Below are positions 25,395 through 32,591 of a stretch of 32,591 bases of DNA, one piece after another (the first letter of the stretch is position 1; each line of letters starts with the position of its first letter). The notes beneath the pieces were generated by a model. The model was given only the letters and a program-made list of their open reading frames with translations, was not told where the DNA came from and did no database searches. Location: the NCBI RefSeq assembly GCF_030653755.1, contig NZ_JAURYU010000005.1:1-32591 (forward strand), read 5' to 3'. The translations under genes were made by a program, and so were the position numbers. Origin of the DNA: Methylotenera sp. GTDB taxonomy: Bacteria > Pseudomonadota > Gammaproteobacteria > Burkholderiales > Methylophilaceae.

Positions 25395-26933
25395 TCAGTA
25401 TCTTCTTTTTGTTATGATGTAATCAACTTCCCTGCTAGTGTCGCCATACCCAGCTTGCGTGAGCAATGCCCGTTCTATGTAACGACTTACTTTGCTGCGT
25501 AGGTTTGGAACATCTGCACCTTCAGTGAAGTATTGTGGAAATTTGAAACTTAGCCAAGCATACAAGCTTAGATTGTGGCTAAGCAGTTCCGCTTCTTCCA
25601 GATGTTTTGGATTTTGCGCTTCTAGCCAGCTTGGTGCAGGTGGCAAATATCTGGTAGTAGATTCTGACACACTTTTTAGGCACATCAGGTAATAGTCTTT
25701 TTCGAACGCAACATTAAGTGAAATTGGCGCACATACGAAGATATACTTGTCTTTTAAAGACATTTTAGGCGCATGTTCGTCAACCAGCATGGCTTGTGCA
25801 ATTTGTGTATTTAATGATGCTTGCTCAAAAAGAGGATGTTGAAACTGCGCTCTTTCTTGGTGATAACTGAGTACTTCGGCAATTTTATTTGTATGCAGTA
25901 AGTGTGCAACGCTACTAATCTGCATTAAATTAATGCTAACAGGGAGTTTGCTTAAGTCAGAAGTGTCATCGGTTGATAACATATGTTCAATATGAATCAG
26001 CTCGTCATTTTCAAGCACATTGACATAGCCCGTTTCATATATACCAAATCGTCCTGCACGTCCTGCAATCTGCCGTACCTCGGTCATGTTAAGTAGTCGT
26101 GATGCTACGCCATCAAACTTATGAATATTTGAGAATATCACGCGGCGTATCGGTAAGTTTAAGCCCATGCCAATGGCATCGGTTGCCACTAAGATATCTG
26201 CTTGACCAGCGTTAAAGCGTTCGGATTCCGTTCGCCGCACCTCTGGGGATAAAGCGCCGTAAATACTTGCCACACTGAAGCCCCATTGGCGAAATCTAGC
26301 TGAAAAAGTCAGTACATCTTTGCGGCTGAATGCAATGATTGCATCGCCTTTTTGTAGTCGAGGTTTAAGCTTCTGACGGCTGTAGTGCTTTCCACACATA
26401 CTTTCATGTTCTAACACCAGTGGTGTCTTGCGCGCTAAATGTGTGATGTCATAAGTTTCGTTAAGCGACTCAATGGTTGCAATGCAAGGTGCTGTAACAG
26501 CGGTTGAGCCGCAAATAAAAACTGTTGAGGCGGGTGCGCCTACTAGTGCTGCTGTCCATGCGGTACCACGGTCTGGATCTTGTAGCATCTGAATTTCATC
26601 AATGACTGCCACCTCAACTGCTTTGGTAGCGTTCATCATCTCAATAGTTGATGCTATATGTTTGGCACCTTCCATGATGACGCGCTCCTCACCAGTAATT
26701 AGATTGCAGGGAACCCCAGATGCTACGAGTCTGTCGCGAATTTCCATTGCAAGTAACCTAAGCGGTGCCAGATAAACGCCCGATTCAGCTTGTTCTAATG
26801 CCAATAGTGCCTGATAGGTTTTGCCAGAGTTAGTCGGGCCAAGATAAAAGTGATGATGCCGTTTAAGCTTGCGAGCAAGGGGAAAGCTGTCTGTATAGCT
26901 TGTAGGTGTTAAATCTTGGATGGTTAGTTTCAT
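25395..26933 (-). CDS. SUV3-like DExH RNA helicase
   Basis: A 512-residue superfamily 2 helicase similar to mitochondrial SUV3, the RNA helicase that works with PNPase in the mitochondrial degradosome. Walker A is GPTNSGKT (32-39), motif II is DEIQ (112-115, the SUV3-type DExx box), motif III-like GST follows, and motif VI is QIAGRAGRFG. The C-terminal part (about 340-510) matches the helical tail of SUV3 rather than that of DEAD-box or Ski2 proteins. There is no signal or membrane segment. It is convergent with the beta-CASP nuclease and divergent from the PilJ-N gene. That it acts in RNA turnover here is inference from the family. Confidence 0.88.
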   Translation of the reverse strand: MKLTIQDLTPTSYTDSFPLARKLKRHHHFYLGPTNSGKTYQALLALEQAESGVYLAPLRLLAMEIRDRLVASGVPCNLITGEERVIMEGAKHIASTIEMMNATKAVEVAVIDEIQMLQDPDRGTAWTAALVGAPASTVFICGSTAVTAPCIATIESLNETYDITHLARKTPLVLEHESMCGKHYSRQKLKPRLQKGDAIIAFSRKDVLTFSARFRQWGFSVASIYGALSPEVRRTESERFNAGQADILVATDAIGMGLNLPIRRVIFSNIHKFDGVASRLLNMTEVRQIAGRAGRFGIYETGYVNVLENDELIHIEHMLSTDDTSDLSKLPVSINLMQISSVAHLLHTNKIAEVLSYHQERAQFQHPLFEQASLNTQIAQAMLVDEHAPKMSLKDKYIFVCAPISLNVAFEKDYYLMCLKSVSESTTRYLPPAPSWLEAQNPKHLEEAELLSHNLSLYAWLSFKFPQYFTEGADVPNLRSKVSRYIERALLTQAGYGDTSREVDYIITKRRY

Positions 26934-27070
26934 ACTGGTGTGAATTTATATCAAAAAAATTAAAACACCAACATGAAAATGTTAAGAATGCTGGGTTGGC
27001 GTGCAGTTTTTAGGGGTAGAGAGATGCATTTTTGTTAGCTAAAGCGTTTTAGTCTGATGATGTGGCTACG

Positions 27071-27086
27071 TGGAATAGAAATTGCT
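27071..27086 (+). promoter_or_regulatory. Possible sigma-54-type promoter before the PilJ-N gene
   Basis: TGGAAT-N5-TTGCT places GG at -24 and GC at -12 with the required 10-base spacing (27072-27073 and 27084-27085). The -12 element matches the consensus; the -24 element matches only in part. It lies about 90 bp before the start codon. A chance match is possible. Confidence 0.25.
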
Positions 27087-27178
27087 TATATGAAAGCGTA
27101 ATGAGAATGGTTTTAAGTGCTGAGTAAATTGTACTGATGACGTTCGTTGTTATTGATATCAATAAAAAGGAGAACATT

Positions 27179-27871
27179 ATGTTAGCAGATTTAAAACCTC
27201 ATCAAGCAACACAGCAAAGCCATCAGTTTAAGACGACAAGTTCAGCCGTTAGTGCAGAAACATTTGGCGCATTGATTAATTTGGCTGGACGTCAGCGCAT
27301 GTTGTCACAACGTATTGTATTAAATGCAGTACTTTCAACCATGGGTCATGAAACAGCCTTGGAAACGGCGCGTGAAGCATTAGCCTTGTTTAAAGTAAGT
27401 CATGCTGCATTAGTGCATGGAAACAGTGAGTTACCTGGTGTGTTTTTTGAAGAGCTGCGCTTGGTTTATTTTGGTGAAATTGAGGGGGATAGAAAAATAG
27501 TCGATTTTACCAATTTGGTAGAGAAGGCATTGAGTGCTTGTGAGTCTGGTTTCCGCACAGTGCCTGAGTTGCTTAATGAGCTTGGAATGCAGGCTACACC
27601 TATTGTTGCGCTACTTAACCGCATTACCATCGTTTATGAAGATGAATCTAAAAAACATGCAAAGGTGCAGCGTAAGCAGCATCATGAGTTAATGAGCAGT
27701 ATTCAGAATATCGCTAAACAGGCACGGATTGTGTCAGTAAATGCACAAATTGTAGCGGCGCGTGCGGGTGAAGTAGGGCGCGAGTTTGCTGTGGTTGCAG
27801 GTGAACTCACTAACATTACCGCCAAAATTGATGAGTTAGTACGTGTTGCAGTAGGTAATGTTACTGTTTAA
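27179..27871 (+). CDS. Small soluble PilJ-N / MCP-tip protein
   Basis: A 230-residue protein of two parts. Residues about 28-150 match the type IV pili methyl-accepting transducer N-terminal domain (PilJ-N), with the signature LAGRQRMLSQR (35-45). Residues about 165-222 resemble the tip of the MCP signalling hairpin (VNAQIVAARAGEVGREFAVVA, first part 187-200), the region that contacts CheA and CheW. There is no membrane helix, no HAMP and no long coiled coil, so it is far shorter than a normal chemoreceptor. GGAG at 27169-27172, 6 bases before ATG 27179, fixes this start over 27137. It stands alone, divergent from the helicase gene. A role in a chemosensory array or in nitrate or redox sensing is possible but unproven. 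Confidence 0.8.
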   Translation: MLADLKPHQATQQSHQFKTTSSAVSAETFGALINLAGRQRMLSQRIVLNAVLSTMGHETALETAREALALFKVSHAALVHGNSELPGVFFEELRLVYFGEIEGDRKIVDFTNLVEKALSACESGFRTVPELLNELGMQATPIVALLNRITIVYEDESKKHAKVQRKQHHELMSSIQNIAKQARIVSVNAQIVAARAGEVGREFAVVAGELTNITAKIDELVRVAVGNVTV

Positions 27872-27927
27872 TGTAAGTGTTAGCTTTTATTGCATACCCC
27901 GCCTTTAATTATTTTCATTTAGTATTT

Positions 27928-27979
27928 GATTATTCAAAATGGCATGTTGAGTAGTCGTTTGGCATGCCTTGAATAAATC
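27928..27979. repeat. Long imperfect inverted repeat (about 16 bp stem)
   Basis: Left arm GATTATTCAA (27928-27937) plus GGCATG (27941-27946) pairs with CATGCC (27963-27968) plus TTGAATAAATC (27969-27979). There is a 3-base bulge on one side, a 1-base bulge on the other and a 16-base loop. No U-run follows. It could be a 3'-UTR stabilising hairpin, a protein site or a decayed element. Confidence 0.6.
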
Positions 27980-28027
27980 TGCATAGGTCATTTCTGAGAT
28001 TTTTGTCATTGTTAACGATATTCAGAT

Positions 28028-28047
28028 TAGTGCATTAGCACTATTTT
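28028..28047 (+). terminator. Possible weak terminator after the PilJ-N gene
   Basis: TAGTGC/GCACTA (6 bp, loop ATTA) is followed at once by TTTT. The stem is short and the U-run only four, so it is a weak candidate. It would separate the PilJ-N transcript from mutL. Confidence 0.35.
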
Positions 28048-28323
28048 GGGGCGATACTTAGCTAGCTTGTTGGTGCATTACGCGCAATTTTCCAGTGAAT
28101 TTAAACATTCAACTCCAATTTACCACCTTTATTTTCTACGCATTAAAGCTTTACTAACTTCGCTATATTTGCCTTAACTATATTTTGACCTTCAATACAT
28201 GTAACTTCATTAGAAGCTGGTTTATTTTATTTCTAATTGAATAATGATTGGCCATACGTAATAGTTAAATTGATGGAGATAAAGCAAGGTAAAATATCAC
28301 CATTAAAAAATCATTAAATTTTC

Positions 28324-30153
28324 ATGGCAACTATACGTTTACTTCCAGACCAGCTCATTAGCCAAATCGCCGCAGGTGAGGTGGTCGAGCGTCCTGCTTC
28401 TGCTTTGAAGGAGTTGTTAGAAAATAGTTTGGATGCAGGTAGCACTGACATTCAAGTCTCTTTGTTGCAAGGCGGCATTAAGCAAATGCGTGTCACAGAT
28501 AATGGTGCGGGTGTAGCTAAAGAAGACTTAATGCTAGCACTCACTCGCCATGCCACTAGTAAGATTGCAAGCCTTGAGGATTTAGAGTCAGTCGTTAGTT
28601 TGGGTTTTCGTGGTGAGGCTTTGGCGAGTATTGCTTCAATCTCCCGTACACAGTTATTAAGCCGTCAAGTTGATAGTAAGCATGCATGGCGTATTGCATC
28701 TGAAGGTAGTGATATTTCTTCGATTGAACCAGCAGCGTTGGATGCTGGCACGGTAATTGAAGTGTCTGATTTATATTTCAACACCCCTGCGCGCCGAAAG
28801 TTTTTAAAAACAGAGGCCACCGAGTTTGGCCACTGTGAAGAGATGTTTACACGGATTGCGCTTTCACGTCCTGATGTTGGTTTAATGTTGCAGCACAATG
28901 GACGAGCTTTAACTCGCTTAGCAATTGCTCAGCCTGAACGAAGATTTTCTGAGGTGTTAGGGAGTGAGTTTGTTGCAGAATCAATCAGTGTGGATGAGTC
29001 AGCGGCTGGTTTGCGCTTATGGGGAATGGCAGCAAAGCCGACCTTTAATCGCAATAGTCGAGACACACAGTATGTTTATGTCAATGGTCGATTTGTGCGA
29101 GATAAAGTGATTTCTCATGCGATACGGCAAGCTTATCAGGACGTATTGCATCATGATAGGCATCCTGCTTTCGTATTATTTTTGGAGCTGGACCCGAGTC
29201 TGGTGGATGTTAATGTCCATCCTGCCAAAACTGAAGTTAGATTTAGAGATAGTCAGTCTATCCATCGATTTATATTTCACTCGCTCAACAAATCGCTGGC
29301 GATTCCAACAGGTGTTTCTAATGCGGTCACTGCAAATCAGGCGCAATATAACCCGTTTAGCCCACAGGCTTCGAATACCGCATCTTCTAATGGTGCGTTA
29401 TACCCAACTCACCAATCTCAGATTAATCTGAGTGCTCATGAAAGCCCAAGCTTTTATGAGTCAATGTTTGGCGGTAATCAGAATCAGGCATTCAATAACA
29501 CTTCATCATCTGTAAATCTATTACCTGACGGTTTGGCAAGTCAGGAAACTTTACATGACTATCCGCTTGGTTTTGCGGTTGGGCAGGTGCATGGTGTGTA
29601 TGTGCTCGCTCAAAATAAAGAGGGCTTGGTGGTCGTTGATATGCATGCCGCACATGAGCGAATTATGTATGAGAAATTAAAGAGTGCATTAGATAATCAA
29701 ACCGTACAGATGCAGCCATTATTGTTGCCAGTGAGTTTTAATGCGGACAAGCTTGAGGTGGCTGCTGTACATGAAGCTTTGGCAAGTAATCATGCCACGC
29801 TCCAGCAATTAGGTTTTGATATTGCAATACTGTCACCAACGACACTCGCTGTACGTGCTGTGCCAACCATGTTGCAAGATGCTGATGCGGTTACTTTAGC
29901 GCGAGATGTATTACGTGATCTTCGGGAATATGGCGCTAGTAGAGTGCTGACTGAACGTAGAAATGAGTTACTTGGAACTATGGCATGCCACGCAGCGGTA
30001 CGAGCAAATCGTAGTCTTACTATTCCAGAAATGAATGCTTTATTGCGCGATATGGAGGCGACAGAGCGTTCAGGGCAGTGTAATCATGGTCGACCTACTT
30101 GGTTTCAGGTGAGTATGACGGATTTAGATAAGATGTTTATGCGTGGAAAATAA
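28324..30153 (+). CDS. mutL: DNA mismatch repair protein MutL (endonuclease type)
   Basis: The ATPase linking MutS mismatch recognition to strand removal. The 609-residue product has the GHKL ATPase motifs (ISQIAAGEVVERP, ELLENSLDAGST, DNGAGV, GFRGEAL), a transducer domain to about 330, a variable linker (about 335-410) and the C-terminal dimerisation domain. The latter carries DMHAAHERIMYE (439-450), the DQHA(x)2E(x)4E nuclease-type motif, with companions CHAAVR and CNHGRPT near the C-terminus. E. coli MutL lacks this motif and uses MutH, so this MutL probably nicks DNA itself. The ATG at 28324 gives the canonical N-terminus, though the ribosome site is weak. Confidence 0.97.
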   Translation: MATIRLLPDQLISQIAAGEVVERPASALKELLENSLDAGSTDIQVSLLQGGIKQMRVTDNGAGVAKEDLMLALTRHATSKIASLEDLESVVSLGFRGEALASIASISRTQLLSRQVDSKHAWRIASEGSDISSIEPAALDAGTVIEVSDLYFNTPARRKFLKTEATEFGHCEEMFTRIALSRPDVGLMLQHNGRALTRLAIAQPERRFSEVLGSEFVAESISVDESAAGLRLWGMAAKPTFNRNSRDTQYVYVNGRFVRDKVISHAIRQAYQDVLHHDRHPAFVLFLELDPSLVDVNVHPAKTEVRFRDSQSIHRFIFHSLNKSLAIPTGVSNAVTANQAQYNPFSPQASNTASSNGALYPTHQSQINLSAHESPSFYESMFGGNQNQAFNNTSSSVNLLPDGLASQETLHDYPLGFAVGQVHGVYVLAQNKEGLVVVDMHAAHERIMYEKLKSALDNQTVQMQPLLLPVSFNADKLEVAAVHEALASNHATLQQLGFDIAILSPTTLAVRAVPTMLQDADAVTLARDVLRDLREYGASRVLTERRNELLGTMACHAAVRANRSLTIPEMNALLRDMEATERSGQCNHGRPTWFQVSMTDLDKMFMRGK

Positions 30154-30209
30154 CAATATCTACTTACTTAATCTATAGCCCAATTTAAATTGATTGATAA
30201 GTCTGTAGG

Positions 30210-31910
30210 TTACTTTTTGCTTTTAAATTTATTTTCAAGCCAACGCCAAACCAAGCTGTTCGGTACTTCAACCCCATCAATAATATAAGTTAATGTCTTC
30301 GTATTGTTTAAGATAGTGGGTAATATTGATTTAGTCTCTGGGCTACCACAGAACAAGATACGATCACCAGCTTTTAAGCGGGTAGCTGGGTCTGGTACAA
30401 GGCTAGGCGCATTGTTACGTAATAGTAAAATTGGTACCAGATTCAGTTGATCTTCCCTATTAGCTGGATCTTGCATTAGGTGCTGTAAGGTGACATTTAA
30501 ACCCGATTTAATGAGCTCAATGACTGCAGGGCTGTTTTCTTCATCAATTTTAACCGCCCAAGTTTCAGGCACTGTTTCACCCATAGTTATCACAAGTTGA
30601 CTAATGAGTTTATTGGCCCAGTCGTTGGTTTGATTGCGTGCCAAGCTTAAAAATTGAGCAAGTAAAGGTGAAATCATATGTGCTAAGCATTCATGCGCAA
30701 TGATTTCGGTGGGTTGCATGGTAATGTCTGCATTGAACTGCTTAAATAATCGACCGTTGTGACGTCTGTTCTTGCGAATCACTACAAATAGTTTTGGGTT
30801 CAATTCAAACGCTGTCATGACAATAGACAAATTGTTAGTATCGTTATCTGTTCCTGCAACGATACCCACAGCATTCGTGATGTCAGCTTCAAGTAAAGTT
30901 TTGGCTTCAGTACCGCTCCCCACAATGCAATCATTACATCCTGTCATTTCTGGCATAGCCTCAATAATCGTGGTTGTGATGTTTTCGCGTTCTAAATTTT
31001 GTACGACCGACTTACCAAATCGACCAAAGCCACAAACTACCCACATGCCTTTGGGTGGAGTTTCCGGCGGGGGCAGTGTATCGCCAGGGACGCCAGTTAG
31101 CCATTCGTGTAGTAGATAAGTACCCAATGCATGTACGCGCATTGCAAGTTGGTCACCAAATAGTGTGTAGGGGTTGATGATATGGTCTGTACCAAATGAA
31201 GCCATGTTGGCAGCAATATCATCACGTTCTGCACGAGCAATCACAAGTAAGTCAGGGTTCATGAGCTTTACGGCAACGGCTACCGCAAGGTTAACATTGT
31301 CGTCATCGGTAAGCGTGATGACACCACTGCATAGTGGATGCAGTACACCAGCTCTTTCCAGATTTTCTGGCAAAATTGCATCTGCACATAAAGATGGAAT
31401 GATGTTTCTAGTATCGGTTAACTCTAGCTCGTTGAGTCGGTCTTGCTGAGGCTCAATAATCACTACACGCATGCCTTTTTCATCCAAGGCTTTTGCTAAT
31501 AAGCTAGATGACTGACCATAGCTGCAGAGTATATAGAATGGCTCTTGGAATTGACGTACTTTATTGGCGAAACGTTCTGTTGTAACTGCTTGGCGAAGCC
31601 CAGTATCCTGTAACAGCGTGATAATTTTACCTATAGCATAAAACCATGGGATAACAGTGAGGTAAATCGAAAATGTTAGCCATAAGCGTTGCGCTTTACT
31701 ATAAGCATAGGGAATTTCACCAAAGCCGATGGTCGTGGCGGTGTAGCTTATGACATATAACGCATCAAAGATGCTCATTTTCCAAGGTTGACCTTGATCG
31801 TCAACCCCAGGCATTAATGTTAAGCCAATAATTGCAATGGCAAAGCAAACAATAATTAAAATAAGCGGACGCCTTAAGCGGCGCAATATTAAAAACAGGA
31901 TGCTATCCAT
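30210..31910 (-). CDS. Two-RCK potassium channel-like protein (Ion_trans_2 + TrkA-N x2)
   Basis: A 566-residue membrane protein. Two membrane helices (about 14-33 and 77-98) flank a pore with the selectivity filter T60-I-G-F-G-E65, a variant of TVGYGD. Two Rossmann-type RCK/TrkA-N domains follow (about 125-260, and about 288-420 with GFGRFG), then a TrkA-C-like end (about 440-545). The architecture is that of ligand-gated K+ channels such as MthK, with the two RCK domains in tandem in one chain. The gene is 29 bp after the small membrane-protein gene on the same strand and is convergent with mutL. Ion selectivity and ligand are not known; NAD(H), Ca2+ or a nucleotide are possible. Confidence 0.9.
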   Translation of the reverse strand: MDSILFLILRRLRRPLILIIVCFAIAIIGLTLMPGVDDQGQPWKMSIFDALYVISYTATTIGFGEIPYAYSKAQRLWLTFSIYLTVIPWFYAIGKIITLLQDTGLRQAVTTERFANKVRQFQEPFYILCSYGQSSSLLAKALDEKGMRVVIIEPQQDRLNELELTDTRNIIPSLCADAILPENLERAGVLHPLCSGVITLTDDDNVNLAVAVAVKLMNPDLLVIARAERDDIAANMASFGTDHIINPYTLFGDQLAMRVHALGTYLLHEWLTGVPGDTLPPPETPPKGMWVVCGFGRFGKSVVQNLERENITTTIIEAMPEMTGCNDCIVGSGTEAKTLLEADITNAVGIVAGTDNDTNNLSIVMTAFELNPKLFVVIRKNRRHNGRLFKQFNADITMQPTEIIAHECLAHMISPLLAQFLSLARNQTNDWANKLISQLVITMGETVPETWAVKIDEENSPAVIELIKSGLNVTLQHLMQDPANREDQLNLVPILLLRNNAPSLVPDPATRLKAGDRILFCGSPETKSILPTILNNTKTLTYIIDGVEVPNSLVWRWLENKFKSKK

Positions 31911-31939
31911 GCTGATTAACCTATTGAGCTAATTTGTAA

Positions 31940-32314
31940 CTAACGTTTTTGGCTGATTGTTTCAGAAATTAACAGTACCACTGAAATGATATTAGCCATT
32001 AATGCACCGCCTGATAAAGAAACGATATATACCATCAGGCTGGCTTCGTCGTAACTGCCACTCAGTGCTGCCCATAGAATGGCAGCGGTAATCAGTTGTA
32101 AATCTGCAGCTAAGCTGGTTGATAGCAATATCGCACCTACGTGTGTACGGTCACCAAATTTAAGCACTGTTGCAATTAGGCTGACGATAATCGCAGCATA
32201 TAACTCGTAAACATGGTGATGACTAGGGTTATCAATATCACCAATGAAAAACCCAAAATTCAATGTCATTGCAAGAACGATGAAAAAACCAAAGACAACT
32301 TTTTCTAAATTCAT
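31940..32314 (-). CDS. Small membrane protein, DUF6394-like
   Basis: A 124-residue hydrophobic protein with about four membrane segments (roughly 5-24, 38-55, 66-88, 95-117 in this numbering) and the motifs FFIGDIDNPSHHHVYELYAA and VLKFGDRTHVGA. I recognise the sequence as similar to proteins labelled DUF6394, which have no established function. The histidine-rich loop after the first segment is distinctive. ATG 32314 has AGGA about 8 bases upstream and starts MNLEKVVFGFF as in relatives; the longer TTG start at 32332 is less likely. It is the first gene of an operon with the potassium-channel-like gene, so a role in ion transport or as a channel accessory is inferred only from context. Confidence 0.75.
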   Translation of the reverse strand: MNLEKVVFGFFIVLAMTLNFGFFIGDIDNPSHHHVYELYAAIIVSLIATVLKFGDRTHVGAILLSTSLAADLQLITAAILWAALSGSYDEASLMVYIVSLSGGALMANIISVVLLISETISQKR

Positions 32315-32345
32315 GGATAATCCTATCAACAAATGGCATGCAGAA

Positions 32346-32374
32346 TATATACTAATTTAGTGCTAGATCATCAA
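32346..32374 (-). promoter_or_regulatory. Sigma-70 promoter of the DUF6394/channel operon
   Basis: On the minus strand, -35 TTGATG (32369-32374) and -10 TATATA (32346-32351) are 17 bp apart. The predicted start near 32339 gives a leader of about 25 nt before ATG 32314, with AGGA between. Confidence 0.5.
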
Positions 32375-32451
32375 GTGACAGCAATAAATGAATATATGAC
32401 ATTAACAGTATTATACAGACTTCATCTAAATATGATTGCAAGAAGTAATGG

Positions 32452-32500
32452 CCCTAAAGGGGGTATTACTATCTATAACTAAAGATAGCCTTTCTTAGGG
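32452..32500. repeat. Two-part hairpin in the miaA leader
   Basis: An outer, bulged stem CCCTAAAGG (32452-32460) with CCTTTCTTAGGG (32489-32500) encloses a perfect inner stem CTATCT/AGATAG (32469-32474 with 32483-32488). The outer and inner stems stack on the 3' side, with an 8-base bulge on the 5' side. It ends 26 bases before the miaA start. No U-tract follows directly, so it looks like a leader structure rather than a terminator. Confidence 0.45.
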
Positions 32501-32526
32501 TGATCTCTTCATTAAGAATGTATTGA

Positions 32527-32591
32527 ATGAACCAAACCACATTGCCACCAGCTATTTTTTTAATGGGGCCAACTGCCAGCGGTAAGACCGA
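32527..32591 (+). CDS. miaA: MiaA, tRNA dimethylallyltransferase (3' end cut by window)
   Basis: Only 21 complete codons are present, but they read through AIFLMGPTASGKT, the P-loop that opens MiaA proteins. MiaA adds the dimethylallyl group to A37 of tRNAs reading UNN codons. An in-frame TGA directly before the ATG fixes 32527 as the first possible start. In enterobacteria miaA follows mutL directly; here the minus-strand channel/DUF6394 operon lies between. hfq would be expected further right, outside the window. Confidence 0.88.
   Translation, partial: MNQTTLPPAIFLMGPTASGKT

Larger units (their letters stand above)
27872..28323. other. Non-coding spacer before mutL
   Basis: This 452-bp, AT-rich stretch has no convincing ORF. 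It contains a long imperfect hairpin at 27928-27979 and a small terminator-like hairpin at 28028-28047. The last 100 bases form the mutL leader, where I see no strong promoter and no clear ribosome site. Confidence 0.55.

Noticed and set aside
30181-30192. 12-bp palindrome CAATTTAAATTG between mutL and the channel gene
   Set aside because: It is AT-rich and has no loop or U-tract; likely a chance palindrome rather than a terminator.

Overview
The window looks like chromosomal DNA from a motile, free-living betaproteobacterium. The protein sequences and gene order (rne/rluC divergent, queG/tsaE divergent, endonuclease-type MutL, SUV3-like helicase) and the moderate-to-low GC with AT-rich spacers best fit Methylophilaceae (Methylotenera/Methylophilus-like). 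That placement is inference from protein resemblance, not from a marker gene. I see no insertion sequences, prophage genes, CRISPR arrays, tRNA or rRNA genes, and nothing with a mobile-element signature.

Layout. (1) 1-467: 3' part of cheZ, then an AT-rich non-coding stretch. (2) 864-6157 and on to 7566: rne (RNase E, minus) is divergent from a rluC-HAD phosphatase-Rieske-sppA operon, across a 784-bp spacer that probably carries a long structured rne leader. (3) 7563-18314: polyphosphate and glucan storage block: ppk2 and a glgB-pgi operon on the minus strand, then glgC-GH57-malQ-glucokinase on the plus strand. Together these encode ADP-glucose synthesis, branching, maltodextrin processing, glucose phosphorylation and G6P/F6P interconversion. 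No glycogen synthase (glgA) or glycogen phosphorylase gene lies in the window. (4) 18390-20894: a cytosolic PAS-GGDEF-EAL protein. (5) 20932-32591: the conserved queG-tsaE-ami-mutL-miaA neighbourhood, known as one superoperon in enterobacteria. Here it is rearranged: queG is flipped against tsaE with overlapping start codons. A beta-CASP nuclease, a convergent SUV3-like RNA helicase and a small PilJ-N/MCP-tip protein sit between amiC and mutL. A two-RCK potassium-channel-like protein with a DUF6394-like membrane protein sits between mutL and miaA, which is cut by the right edge.

Most genes are ordinary housekeeping genes that I recognise with good confidence. The points most worth a second look are the soluble, truncated MCP-like protein at 27179-27871; the conserved-looking pair K+ channel/DUF6394; the beta-CASP nuclease facing an SUV3 helicase; the hairpin-rich rne leader; the CATG head-to-head start overlap of queG and tsaE; and several unexplained inverted repeats in spacers (864-925, 4265-4292, 27928-27979, 32452-32500). 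I did not find convincing evidence for a wholly new multi-gene system.
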